Made by a program: the position numbers and the translations under genes
Assembly: GCA_032433765.1 (NCBI GenBank)
Contig: JAVIAB010000046.1
Location: 61,974,951 to 62,038,950 of the forward strand
Reading direction: 5' to 3'
DNA: 64,000 nucleotides
From: Megaustenia siamemsis
Lineage: Eukaryota > Mollusca > Gastropoda > Stylommatophora > Ariophantidae
Shown here: positions 23,214 to 35,783 of the stretch, piece after piece
Layout: each line of letters begins with the position of its first letter
Position numbering within the stretch: the first letter of the stretch is position 1
Notes under the pieces: model-generated
What the model was told of the DNA's origin: nothing
The model's database searches: none
Seen by the model: only the letters and a program-made list of their open reading frames with translations

Positions 23214-23520
23214 TGAAATGTGCTAACTCAACATTTCGTTACCTAATTAACTAATGGACAAGACATTCCACCAGGTCTGCAGCTGAAGCTAACGAGAACA
23301 AATTAAATCAACAATTAATGGACATATACAGCGACAACCTACATGATTTTCCACCATATCTGCAGCTGAAGCTAACAAGAACAAATCAACAACTATAGAA
23401 CTAAGTGAAAGGAAAGAAAACAATCAAACAAAATGTAGATCCACTAGCGACTGCGCAAGGTGCAGATATTTAAAGAAAGCACGGACGACAAAAAGGGTTT
23501 TTCAAAATAGAAATAATCCA
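23214..23520. other. Spacer with a short 82-bp-spaced duplication
   Basis: A motif with TCTGCAGCTGAAGCTAAC is present twice, at about 23276 and 23358. Otherwise nothing is recognised. Confidence 0.5.
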
Positions 23521-23527
23521 GAACGCT

Positions 23528-23942
23528 AGGCTCCAACGGCTCTATGCTGTTGAACAAGAAGACGAAACCCTTACAACGATGGGATCAACACCAACGGCTC
23601 TATGCTGTTGAACAAGAAGACGTGAACCTTACAACGATGGGATCAACACCAACGGCTATATGCTGTTGAACAAGAAGACGTGAACCTTACAACGATGGGA
23701 TCAACACCAACGGCTATATGCTGTTGAACAAGAAGACGTGAACCTTACAACGATGGGATCAACACCAACGGCTATATGCTGTTGAACAAGAAGACGTGAA
23801 CCTTACAACGATGGGATCAACACCAACGGCTATATGCTGTTGAACAAGAAGACGTGAAACTTACAACGATGGGATCAACACCACCGGCTCTATGCTGTTG
23901 AACAAGAAGACGTGAACCTTACAACGATGGGATCAACACCAC
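23528..23942. repeat. 58-bp minisatellite
   Basis: Seven copies of a 58-bp unit containing GCTGTTGAACAAGAAGACGT and TTACAACGATGGGATCAACA (successive AACGGC at 23651 and 23709). Copies are nearly identical, differing at GGCTCTATG/GGCTATATG and GAAACCC/GTGAACC. Confidence 0.95.
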
Positions 23943-24247
23943 GTTATTTATTATTCGTTGTCACGTCCACATTCACATATCATGAGTCAATCGTGATCAA
24001 CACTGGAAACTGGACTATCTCGAAGTGTGGTGACACCAAGGGAGTTAACTGGAAAGGTCAACTATATTATTGGTAATCTACTTCACACAGCTGCTCTCAT
24101 TAAGGTACGTCCCTTCACAGACTCAGGTTCCTTTCCAGTTCCATCACTACTTGTATATTACATGTAGTAGGTAATCTGGTCTGTATACAGACAATTAATA
24201 TAATTTATTGTGCAACTTTTATTGATTGTATATATATATAGTTTAAT
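23943..24247. other. Spacer, nothing recognised
   Basis: Unique sequence with an AT-rich TATATATATA stretch at its right end. No supported feature. Confidence 0.4.
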
Positions 24248-25015
24248 CTACCAAAGTAATAGTTCTACTTTAGGTGAGCAGATGGAGTACCCGAAGGAAT
24301 GACGTGGACTCATGGTTGTCGGAGTCATGTGCCCTTCCAACAGCATGGGTGGCATTGATGATATCCGCCCGATCCGTTGGTTGACCGTCTTCAACGGCAG
24401 CGCAGCTAGCCAACCTGTCCGCTCTTTCATTTTCCCGTACTCCCGCATGTCCAGGGACGTAGACAAATTAAAACGTATTTTTGGCCTCTGCAATGACTGT
24501 ACTCATTGCCTGCGTACAGAGCCCTCATCAACTTTTCTTATAATGCTCATCGAATCACTCAGTATGCAGACGTGGGTGTTGTCTAGTGACTCCAACCAGA
24601 TGAATGTTCTTGTCACTGTCATCACCTCCATCGTCCTGCTACTCCTGGTCATAACGTCAGCACAACTTTCTTCTCTGACTATTCTGCCTACCGAGCATGC
24701 TGAAAATGCACTCCTTTGGTGTCGTATTACAGATCCATCTGTATAGATGACTGCATCTTCTTCGTCGGTGTTGTCCCAGGTGAGACCGTTGACCTTCGCT
24801 TTAACCACGATTGATTTCTGTTCACTACATTTCCTGTCGAGTGTGACAATACACGAGAATATGCCACTAAATGACATCGGCACCGGTGTCAAATCCTCGC
24901 TAGCCTTGATATTGGTAAGCCCGCAGACTTGTTTGATGACATCTTCTACCAATAATTGTCCTGGTTTAATACATTGTGTTGCTGGGGAGCATTTAGATTT
25001 CCTGTCCATCCAGGT
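24248..25015 (-). mobile_element. LINE remnant with RNase H domain (family N, copy N2)
   Basis: The minus-strand ORF at 24503-25009 contains DAVIYTDGSVIRHQ (first RNase H aspartate), SSRTMEVMTVTRTFIWLES (conserved glutamate) and VCILSDSMSIIRKVDEGSVR (third acidic motif), then stops. After a frameshift the next ORF (24248-24493) gives the DMREYGKMKERTGW equivalent of the G-N-E-x-A-D end. Order and motifs match the RNase H domain found downstream of the polymerase in I/Nimb/R1-like LINEs, though an RNase H from another retroelement is not excluded. The reverse transcriptase itself is not visible upstream. Copy N1 is at 9838-10360. Confidence 0.75.
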
Positions 25016-25343
25016 TTCTTACACTGCCCCAGTAAGGTTACTTAAGTGGAACTTGCTCCATTTCATTGATTTTCATCTTCACCTTTCCTTTTAACGACCG
25101 ATATCATATTGGAAGTGACCCAATCTGTGAAATGAAGGTTATCCTGGCGGGTTGTTGGCCCCATTCTCCACAAACGTGTTAACAATCAGGTACTTACAAC
25201 ACATTAGACAAGAATCACACTTTCTGACAACCCTCTCTTTCATAAAAACAAGTAGTGTCAAGACTTAATGTTTGTTAGCTGAAATAAACAAGTAAACACG
25301 TGACATTTAGTACTGGGGATTTTTAAAAGTGACTTTTACTTAC
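25016..25343. other. Spacer, probably intronic
   Basis: Lies 3' of the donor of the exon at 25344-25466 on the minus strand. A GTAAGTACC near 25196 looks like another donor, but I could not find a matching exon. Confidence 0.35.
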
Positions 25344-25466
25344 AGAGCTCTCGAGGGTTTGAACTCTCGACCGTAGGTTCGACACGTCGGTTTGAAGGTT
25401 CGCACTGCCACTATTTGTTTCAAGCTGACTTAAACGAGTGAGAACAGAACTCTGATCAGTCGTAGT
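25344..25466 (-). CDS. Coiled-coil exon, 123 bp
   Basis: The minus strand shows an acceptor TTTTATTACCACCAG, 41 open codons and a consensus donor GTAAGTAAAAG. The exon is phase 0 at both ends. The peptide begins TTTDQSSVLTRLSQLE and ends NLQTDVSNLRSRVQTLESS. In the second half L, V, L, V and L follow 4-3-4-3 spacing, the a/d positions of a coiled coil, and the composition is polar without cysteine. The pyrimidine-rich tract before the acceptor is made by an ATT/GTT microsatellite (25470-25560 on the plus strand). It probably belongs to the same gene as the other minus-strand coiled-coil exons. Function unknown beyond oligomerisation. Confidence 0.6.
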
Positions 25467-25653
25467 CTGGTGGTAATAAAATAATAATAATAGTAATAAC
25501 ATAATAATAATAGTAATGACATAACAATAATAATAATAATAATAATAGTAATAATAGCAAAAAACATGCAATTTCTATCATTTGTATTTGTTTATTTTTT
25601 TTCTTTCTCTCTTTAACTTTATATCAATCGCCTTATTGGCCCTCTTTATATGT

Positions 25654-25689
<36 letters not shown>

Positions 25690-25960
25690 CTCTCTCGTTT
25701 TGTATATTTTCGTATGTGCCAATTCAGTCATTATCTTTAATAAACCTTGGGTTGTTTTAAATAAATCTTTGGTTGTTATAATTAAGACTTGGGTTGTCCT
25801 GATTAAATTTTGAATAAATCTTTGATTGATTTAAGTAAATCTTTTATTGTTTTAAACATTTCGTTGACCTATCTTTTCTAGGAATTTTCCAGCAGAAAGG
25901 ACCTGCAATGGAGCTAGGACGCAGCCCCTAGAGTGCAAGTTGTCAGCAACTCATAGCTGA
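25467..25960. repeat. Microsatellites: TAA-rich, CT-rich and a 27-bp degenerate repeat
   Basis: 25478-25560 is an imperfect TAA/TAG run, 25652-25700 is CT repeat, and 25740-25860 is a weak repeat of about 27 bp with TAAATCTTTGGTTGTT. At 25915-25965 there is a match to 20845-20890. No gene is supported. Confidence 0.75.
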
Positions 25961-26254
25961 CTGTTTGTCTCAGAATCAAAGATTAACCTTTGTTCACGAG
26001 TATTCTCTGCTTCTACGCGGTCGCTACCGTGACAAAGTCAGTAGAAAAGCTAAGGCAGTCTCTGCTGCTGAAACATTGTATTGTAGGATATGTGGGGCCG
26101 GAATCAAATATCACAACCTGCTGTACACCACAAAACAGCGCATCAATTTGTCCACCGACTGAGCCTTGTTTGAATGGCGGACTTTGAGTAGTCGTCGGTG
26201 ACATTAAGGAGGGCTGGGTAAACTTGATCACTCTAAAAAAATATCATCATTACC
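25961..26254. other. Unassigned stretch with short ORFs on both strands
   Basis: ORFs of 65-72 codons overlap on both strands (one includes AETLYCRICGAGIKYHNLL), but no family or splice context supports them. It probably continues the dispersed repeat at 25915. Confidence 0.3.
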
Positions 26255-29200
26255 TACCTGTACTCTCAGACCGTAACATGACATCCACCTACCTGCAATC
26301 TCAGACCGTAACATGACAACCACCTACCTGTACTCTCAGGCCGTAACATGACAACCACCTACCTGCAATCTCAGACTGTAACATGAGAACCACCTACCTG
26401 CAATCTCAGACTGTAACATGACAACCACCTACCTGTACTCTCAGACCGTAAGATGACAATCTCCTACCTGTACTTTCAGACCGTAACATGACAACCACCT
26501 ACCTGCACTCTCAGTCTGTATCATGACAATCACCTACCTGCACTTTCAGGCCGTAACATGACAACCACCTACCTGCACTCTCAGATAGTAACATAGCAAT
26601 CACCTACCTGCACTCTCAGTCTGTAACATGACAACCACCTACCTGCACTCTCAGACCGTAACATGACAACCACCTACCTGTACTCTCAGACCGTAACATG
26701 ACAACAACCTACCTGTAATCTCAGACCGTAACATGACAACCACCTACCTGGACTCTCAGACCGTAACATGACAACCACCTACCTGTACTCTCAGACCGTA
26801 ACATAACAACCACCTACCTGAACTCTCAGACCGTAACATGACAACCACCTACCTGCACTCTCAGACCGTAACATGACAACCACCTACCTGGACTCTCATA
26901 CCTTAACATGACAACCACCTACCTGAACTCTCAGACCGTAACATGACAACCACCTACCTGCACTCTTAGACCGTAACATGACAACCACCTACCTGAACTC
27001 TCAGACCGTAACATGACAACCACCTACCTGCACTCTTAGACCGTAACATGACAACCACCTACCTGTACTCTCAGACCGTAACATGACAACCACCTACCTG
27101 GCCTCTCAGACCGTAACATGACAACCACCTACTTGCACTCTCAGACCGTAACATGACAACCACCTACCTGTACTCTCAGACCGTAACATGACAACCACCT
27201 ACCTGCACTCTCAGACCGTAACATGACAACCACCTACCTGTACTATCAGACCGTAACTTGACAACCACCTACCTGCACTCTCAGACCGTAACATGACAAC
27301 CACCTACCTGTACTATCAGACCGTAACTTGACAACCACCTACCTGCACTCTCAGACCGTAACTTGACAACCACCTACCTGCACTCTCAGACCGTAACATG
27401 ACAACCACCTACCTGCACTCTCAGACCGTAACATGACAACCACTTACCTATACTCTCAGACCGTAACATGACAACCACCTACCTGTACTCTCAGACCGTA
27501 ACATGACAACCACCTACCTGCACTCTTAGACCGTAACATGACAACCACCTACCTGTACTCTCAGACCGTAACATGACAACCACCTACCTGAACTCTCAGA
27601 CCGTAACATGACAACCACCTACCAGCACTCTCAGACCGTAACATGACAACCACCTACCTGTACTCTCAGACCGTAAGATGACAACCACCAACCCGCACTC
27701 TCAGACTGTAATACGACAACCACCTACCCGCACTCTCAGACTGTAATACGACAACCACCTACCCGCACTCTCATACTGTAATACGACAACCACCTACCCG
27801 CACTCTCAGACTGTAATACGACAACCACCTACCCGCACTCTCAGACTGTAATACGACAACCACCTACCCGCACTCTCAGACTGTAATACGACAACCACCT
27901 ACCTGCACTCTCAGACTGTAATACGACAATCACCTACCTGCACTCTCAGACCGTAACATGACAACCACCTACCTGCACTCTCAGACCGTAACATGACAAC
28001 CACCTACCTGCACTCTCAGACTGTAATACGACAATCACCTACCTGCACTCTCAGACCGTAACATGACAACCACCTAACTGCACTCTCAGACAGTAATACG
28101 ACAACCACCTACCTGCACTCTCACACCGTAATATGACAACCACGTACCTGCACTCTCAGACTGTAATACGACAATCACCTACCTGCACTCTCAGACTGTA
28201 ATACGACAACCACCTACCCGCACTCTCAGACTGTAATACGACAACCAACTACCTGCACTCTCAGACTGTAATACGACAACCACCTACCTGCACTCTCAGA
28301 CTTTAATACGACAATCACCTACCCGCACTCTCAGACTGTAATACGACAACCAACTACCTGCACTCTCAGACTGTAATACGACAACCACCTACCTGCACTC
28401 TCAGACTGTAATACGACAACCACCTACCCGCACTCTCAGACTGTAATACGACAACCACCTACCTGCACTCTCAGACTGTAATACGACAATCACCTACCTG
28501 CACTCTCAGACTGTAATACGACAACCACCTACCTGCACTCTCAGACTGTAATACGACAATCACCTACCCGCACTCTCAGACTGTAATACGACAATCACCT
28601 ACCTGCACTCTCAGACTGTAATACGACAACCACCTACCTGCACTCTCAGACTGTAATACGACAACCACCTACCTGCACTCTCAGACTGTAATACGACAAC
28701 CACCGACCCGCACTCTCAGACTGTAATACGACAACCACCTACCCGCACTCTCAGACTGTAATACGACAATCACCTACCCGCACTCTCAGACTGTAATACG
28801 ACAACCACCTACCCGCACTCTCAGACTGTAATACGACAATCACCTACCCGCACTCTCAGACTGTAATACGACAACCACCTACCTGCACTTTCAGACTGTA
28901 ACACGACAACCACCTACCCGCACTCTCAGACTGTAATACGACAATCACCTACCTGCACTCTCAGACTGTAATACGACAATCACCTACCCGCACTCTCAGA
29001 CTGTAATACGACAACCACCTACCTGCACTTTCAGACTGTAACACGACAACCACCTACCAGCACTCTCAGACTGTAATACGACAATCACCTACCTGCACTC
29101 TCAGACTGTAATACGACAACCACCTACCTGCACTCTCAGACTGTAATACGACAATCACCTACCTGCACTCTCAGACCGTAACATGACAACCACCTACTTG

Positions 29201-32200
29201 CACTCTCAGACCGTAACATGACAACCACCTACCTGCACTCTCAGACTGTAATACGACAATCACCTACCTGCACTCTCAGACCGTGACATGACAACCACCT
29301 ACTTGCACTCTCAGACCGTAACATGACAACCACCTACCTGCACTCTCAGACTGTAATACGACAACCACCTACCTGCACTCTCAGACTGTAATACGACAAC
29401 CACCTACCTGCACTCTCAGACTGTAATAGGCCAACCACCTACCTGCACTCTCAGACTGTAATACGACAACCACCTACCCGCACTCTCAGACTGTAATACG
29501 AAAACCACCTACCCGCACTCTCAGACTGTAATACGACAACCACCTACCCGCACTCTCAGACTGTAATACGACAACCACCTACCCGCACTCTCAGACTGTA
29601 ATACGACAACCACCTACCCGCACTCTCAGACTGTAATACGACAACCACCTACCTGCACTCTCAGACTGTAATACGACAACCACCTACCTGCACTCTCAGA
29701 CTGTAATACGACAACCACCTACCTGCACTCTCAGACTGTAATACAACAACCACCTACCTGCACTCTCAGACTGTAATACGACAATCACCTACGTGCACTC
29801 TCAGAATGTAATACGACAATCACCTACCTGCACTCTCAGACTGTAATACGACAACCACCTACCCGCACTCTCAGACTGTAATACGACAATCACCTACCCG
29901 CACTCTCAGACTGTAATACGACAATCACCTACCTGCACTCTCAGACTGTAATACGACAATCACCTACCTGCACTCTCAGACTGTAATACGACAACCACCT
30001 ACCCGCACTCTCAGACTGTAATACGACAATCACCTACCTGCACTCTCAGACTGTAATACGACAACCACCTACCCGCACTCTCAGACTGTAATACGACAAT
30101 CACCTACCTGCACTCTCAGACTGTAATACGACAATCACCTACCTGCACTCTCAGACTGTAATACGACAACCACCTACCTGCACTCTCAGACTGTAATACG
30201 ACAATCACCTACCTGCACTCTCAGACTGTAATACGACAATCACCTACCTGCACTCTCAGACTGTAATACGACAACCACCTACCCGCACTCTCAGACTGTA
30301 ATACGACAATCACCTACCTGCACTCTCAGACTGTAATACGACAATCACCTACCTGCACTCTCAGACTGTAATACGACAACCACCTACCTGCACTCTCAGA
30401 CTGTAATACGACAACCACCTACCCGCACTCTCAGACTGTAATACGACAATCACCTACCCGCACTCTCAGACCGTAACATGACAACCACCAACCCGCACTC
30501 TCAGACTGTAATACGACAATCACCTACCCGCACTCTCAGGCCATAACATGACAACCACCTACCTGCACTCTCAGACCGTAACATGACAACCACCTACCTG
30601 CACTCTCAGACCGTAACATGACAACCACCTACCTGCACTCTCAGACCGTAACATGACAACCACCTACCTGCACTCTCAAACCGTAACATGACAACCACCT
30701 ACCTGCACTCTCAGACCGTAACATGACAACCACCTACCTGCACTCTCAGACCGTAACATGACAACCACCTACCTGCACTCTCAGACCATAACATGACAAC
30801 CACCTACCTGCACTCTCAGGCCATAACATGACAATCACCTACCCGCACTCTCAGACCATAACATGACAACCACCTACCTGCACTCTCAGACCGTAACATG
30901 ACAACCACCTACCTGCACTCTCAGACCGTAACATGATAACCACCTACCCGCACTCTCAGACCGTAACATGACAACCACCTACCTGCACTCTCAGACCATA
31001 ACATGACAATCCCCTACCTGCACTTTCAGACCATAACATGACAATCACCTACCTGCACTATCAGACCATAACATGACAACCACCTACTTGCACTATCAGA
31101 CCATAATATGACAATCACCTACCTGCACTATCAGACCATAACATGACAATCACCTACCTGCACTATCAGACCATAACATGACAACCACCTACCTGCACTC
31201 TCAGACCATAATATGACAATCACCTACCTGCACTATCAGACCGTAACATGACAATCACCTACTTGAACTCTCAGACCGTAACATGACAATCACCTACCTG
31301 AACTCTCAGACCATAACATGACAACCACCGACCTGCACTCTCATACCGTAATATGACAATCACCTACCTGAACTCTCAGACCATAACATGACAACCACCT
31401 ACCTGCACTCTCAGACCATAACATGACAATCACCTACCTGAACTCTCAGACCGTAACATGACAATCACCTACCTGAACTCTCAGACCATAACATGACAAT
31501 CACCTACCTGCACTCTCAGACCATAACATGGCAATCACCTACCTGCACTCTCAAACATAACATGACAATCACCTACCTGCACTCTCAGACCGTAACATGA
31601 CAACCACCTACCTGCACTCTCAAACCGTAACATGATAACCACCTACCTGCACTCTCAAACCATAACATGACAATCACCTACCTGCACTCTCAAACCATAA
31701 CATGACAACCACCTACCTGAACTCTCAGACCATAACATGACAATCACCTACCTGCACTCTCAATCCATAACATGACAATCACCTAACTGCACTCTCAGAC
31801 CATAACATGACAATCACCTACCTGCACTCTCAATCCATAACATGACAATCACCTACCTGCACTCTCAGACCATAACATGACAACCACCTACCTGCACTAT
31901 CAGACCATAACATGATAACCACCTACCTGCACTCTCAGACCATAACATGACAATCACCTACCTGCACTCTCAGACCATAACATGACAATCACCTACCTGC
32001 ACTCTCAGAACGTAACATGACAATCACCTACCTGAACTCTCAGACCATAACATGACAACCACCTACCTGAACTCTCAGACCATAACATGACAATCACCTA
32101 CCTGCACTCTCAGACCATAACATGACAATCACCTACCTGCACTCTCAGACCATAACATGACAATCACCTACCTGCACTCTCAGACCATAACATGATAACC

Positions 32201-33186
32201 ACCTACCTGCACTCTCAGACCATAACATGATAACCACCTACCTGCACTCTCAAACCGTAACATGACAACCACCTACCTGCACTCTCAGACCATAACATGA
32301 TAACCACCTACCTGCACTGTCAGACCATAACATGACAACCACCTACCTGCACTCTCAGACCATAACATGATAACCACCTACCTGCACTCTCAGACCATAA
32401 CATGACAACCGCCTACCTGCACTCTCAGACCATAACATGACAATCACCTACCTGCACTCTCAGACCATAACATGACAATCACCTACCTGCACTCTCAAAC
32501 CGTAACATGACAACCGCCTACCTGCACTCTCAGACCATAACATGACAATCACCTACCTGCACTCTCAGACCATAACATGACAATCACCTACCTGCACTCT
32601 CAAACCGTAACATGACAACCGCCTACCTGCACTCTCAGACCATAACATGACAATCACCTACCTGCACTCTCAGACCATAACATGACAAGCACCTACCTGC
32701 ACTCTCAGACCATAACATGACAATCACCTACCTGCACTCTCAGACCATAACATGACAACCACCTACCTGCACTCTCAGACCATAACATGACAACCACCTA
32801 CCTGCATTCTCAGACCATAACATGACAATCACCTACCTGCACTCTCAGACCATAACATGACAACCACCTACCTGCACTCTCAGACCATAACATGACAACC
32901 ACCTACCTGCACTCTCAGACCATAACATGACAATCACCTACCTGCACTCTCAGACCATAACATGACAACCGCCTACCTGCACTCTCAGACCATAAGATGA
33001 CAACCACCTACCTGCACTCTCAGACCATAACATGATAACCGCCTACCTGCACTCTCAGACCATAACATGACAATCACCTACCTGCACTCTCAGACCATAA
33101 CATGATAACCGCCTACCTGCACTCTCAGACCATAACATGATAACCACCTACCTGCACTCTCAGACCATAACATGATAACCGCCTAC
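26255..33186 (-). repeat. Seven-kilobase 35-bp minisatellite that copies a splice donor
   Basis: About 198 copies of a 35-bp unit. On the minus strand each unit reads GTCTGAGAGTGCAG then GTAGGTGGTTGTCATG, that is, the last bases of the exon at 33187-33302 followed by its 5' splice site and intron start. Three blocks of variants are visible: 26255-27690 with CCGTAACATGAC, about 27700-30460 with CTGTAATACGAC, and 30470-33186 mainly with CCATAACATGAC. This is homogenisation within domains. Thirty-five is not a multiple of three and no acceptor lies in the unit, so the units cannot act as exons, only as extra donors. Confidence 0.97.
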
Positions 33187-33302
33187 CTGCACTCTCAGAC
33201 CGTCTAATGATGCAGCCACTGCATTCACCCGATCTGGCAGATTAGTCAGATGCGTCACGTGACCTTCTAGGGTATTCAGCCGGTGCGTCACATTGCTGAA
33301 CC
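33187..33302 (-). CDS. Coiled-coil exon whose donor starts the 35-bp array
   Basis: The minus strand has an acceptor ATTGACGTTTTGATATGTTTTTAG shortened here to GATATGTTTTTAG, then 116 bp, then donor GTAGGCGG. After two bases it is open for 38 codons, including FSNVTHRLNTLEGHVTHLTN, DRVNAVAAS and DGLRVQ. V, L and A/V residues follow a 4-3 heptad pattern with one skip. The other frames contain early stops, so the entry phase is 1, which does not match the phase-0 exit of the exon at 40249. An intervening exon must be missing if both are in one gene. The donor is the first unit of the minisatellite to the left. Confidence 0.65.
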
Positions 33303-33619
33303 CTAAAAACATATCAAAACGTCAATACATTGACTGTCTGTGGAGTCACCTGAGTGGATAATGCTCGTTCTATTTATCGAGGGGGTGCGTGTTCAAACCT
33401 CAGATGTCATGAATTTCAGCTTATGGGTTCAAATTGTTGCCACAGAATTTTCTCTGCGAGAGTTGGGCGTCTTGACGTGATATCTGTCTGTCCGTCCGTC
33501 AGTCTGTCAGTTTGTCTGTCTATTTATCAAAATATTGTCCTTTCAAACGAAAGACAGCACAGAAATTCTAAACTCCCCTTGTTCAACGATTTTTTCTAAA
33601 GTGTCAGACCTTGCACAGA
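33303..33619. other. Spacer 5' of the coiled-coil exon
   Basis: Contains a GTCTGTCCGTCCGTCAGTCT-type microsatellite near 33485. No coding signal beyond chance ORFs. Confidence 0.4.
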
Positions 33620-33955
33620 ACCCGCATTGTATCTTGCCATACGTCCCAGTTCAAGGCAAACCTCTCAAGCTCGATAGTGGAACTGATGCCCGCTGAAGCT
33701 GCCTCTCGTTTCAGTCTTCTTTTTTAGTGTTTTTTCTGGTCGACCTCTTTTTTCGTTTACCCTCTGGTTCCCATTTAAGGGATTGCTTTACGATTCTTTT
33801 GTTGTTTGTTCCCATAACATGGCCGACATAATCCCATTTTCTTCTCTTGATTATAGATGACGTTTTTGGATGCTTTGTCATTTCCCTCATTTATGTACTA
33901 TTTTTACATTTATTTCATGGTATTTGAAGTACTTTCCTGAGGCATTTATTTTAGA
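33620..33955 (-). mobile_element. LINE family A-like 3' remnant (copy A2)
   Basis: Minus-strand reading gives KCLRKVLQIP, IKRRKWDYVGHVMGTNNKR, IVKQSLKWEPEGKRKKRS and, in another frame, LERFALNWDVWQDTMRVLC. These match the post-RT region of family A (KCLRKIL, WSYVGHVMRR, the basic GRP-like stretch and the terminal N-x-W). It is frameshifted and truncated. It meets copy A3 head to head at about 33950. Confidence 0.7.
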
Positions 33956-34495
33956 TCAAGAAGGTGAAACAAAAATGGATATCTGAAGTAAGATAGAAAA
34001 AATATCAACGAATTTTAAAAACCTGGACAAAATATGGAAATCAATAATACTAAGCAAGAAAACTAAACTTAGAATATTCAATTCAAACGTATTATCAACA
34101 CTTATCTATGCACGATAAAGCTGGAAAACAACAAAAGATATTGAGATAAAACTAAACGCTTTTGAAGACAAATGCCTAAGAAGAATACTCTGTGTACAAC
34201 GGAGAGAATTCAAGAATAATATAGAGATAAGATAAATGGCCAAGCAACCAAAAATCTCATCTTCAATTAATTATGAAGAGAAGATGGACAAATGTCGGAA
34301 ATGTGTTGAGAAAAGACAACAAGGAAATCTCAAAACAGGCTCTTCATTTGGAACATCAGAATACAGAAAAAGAGAAAGACCTAGAGAGACACCAAAAAGA
34401 ACACTTATAAGAGAAGCAATGTTAGCAGGCATATAATCATTAGATCAGATCGAACATCTGGCCAAGAACAGAGCTGGGTGGCAATAAACATTACG
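33950..34495 (+). mobile_element. LINE family A 3' remnant in the opposite orientation (copy A3)
   Basis: The plus strand encodes FKNLDKIWKSIILSKKTKLR, FNSNVLSTLIYA, TTKDIEIKLNAFEDKCLRRI and, after breaks, SLDQIEHLAKNRAGWQ. It corresponds to FRSLEKLWKSKLISTN onward in copy A5. A substantial part of the RT is missing. It directly abuts A2, sharing a GATCAAGAAGGTG boundary, so either two insertions collided or one copy suffered an inversion. Confidence 0.75.
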
Positions 34496-34804
34496 GTCTC
34501 TAAGCGACGTCTAGCGGCACGAGAAGGATCACGATCTTCATTTGTTTTAGTTCAGATTCTTGAACCAGAGAATTTGAAGACTCAATTAGGATTCGTCATT
34601 TGTATGTAGCAGTCCAGATTTTTGTTTCAATGTACATTGTGCAAAGTAACAATGGATGTTTGACTATGGCGGTTAGGCCATCGATCAACTGTTCGTCGGA
34701 AGATGAAGAAAACACAATCCCGACACAAGGAACACTCAGTTAATGAGATAGAGTAATGTTCTACCGGACGTGTGGCCTACTATGTGGAGGTAACTCTGAC
34801 ATTC
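34496..34804. other. Spacer, nothing recognised
   Basis: Possibly the 3' untranslated end of copy A3 in its first part. Otherwise no signal. Confidence 0.35.
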
Positions 34805-34817
34805 ATTGTTTAATAGT

Positions 34818-35375
34818 GGAATAACATGACAACAATGACGGGACTGGTAATTCATGGAACAATGTGACAACAATGACTGGACTGACTTGGTAATTCATGG
34901 AACAATTTGACAACAATGACGGGACTGGTAATTCATGGAACAATGTGACAACAATGACTGGACTGACTTGGTAATTCATGGAACAATTTGACAACAATGA
35001 CGGGACTGGTAATTCATGGAACAATGTGACAACAATGACTGGACTGACTTGGTAATTCATGGAACAATTTGACAACAATGACGGGACTGACTTGGTAATT
35101 CATGGAACAATTTGACAACAATGACGGGACTGACTTGGTAATTCATGGAACAATTTGACAACAATGACGGACTGACTTGGTAATTCGTGGAACAATTTGA
35201 CAACAATGACGGGACTGACTTGGTAATTCATGAAACAATTTGACAGCAATGACGGGACTGACTTGGTAATTCGTGGAACAATTTGACAGCAATGACGGGA
35301 CTGACTTCATGGAACAATGTGACAACAATGACGGGACTGACTTGGTAATTCATGGAACAATTTGACAACAATGAT
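34818..35375. repeat. 43-bp minisatellite with alternating short units
   Basis: Units of 43 bp containing GACTTGGTAATTCATGGAAC and TTTGACAACAATGACGGGAC (for example starts at 35046 and 35089). In the left half they alternate with a shorter form lacking TGACTTG, making a two-unit repeat of about 80 bp. The array ends inside the family D reverse transcriptase remnant, so the ORF of 127 codons at 35307-35690 is a fusion of LINE and repeat. Confidence 0.93.
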
Positions 35376-35783
35376 GAGATTGAAGGGACTGTTCAAGTAT
35401 AAATCACATATTAGTCGTATGCCCATGTCATCTAGATGTATCTCTTTTATGCATTCTAAAAGTTGTTTGTGGTGTACTCTATCAAAAGCTTTGGTGTAGT
35501 TTATGAAGCAGGCATATATTGACTTGTTTACTTCTGTGTACATTTTGATTAATGTCCTCATACAGAATATGACTTTTTTTGCTCCACCGTTTTTCCTAAA
35601 TCCAAATTGTTGTTTTTGTAATTCAATATTGATTTTATTCTGGTTTCTTCTTTGTATAACTTTTAGCAAGAATTTTGTTACATGGCTCATTAGTCTTATT
35701 GTTTTAAATCACTATATTCAACTGCGCTATTCTTTATAGACAATGCAATGAAAGTTGATGTTTTTAGTTCATTTGTTATGTAT

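Noticed and set aside
24312..25094. Plus-strand ORFs of 144 and 115 codons
   Set aside because: Antisense shadows of the RNase H LINE remnant on the minus strand.
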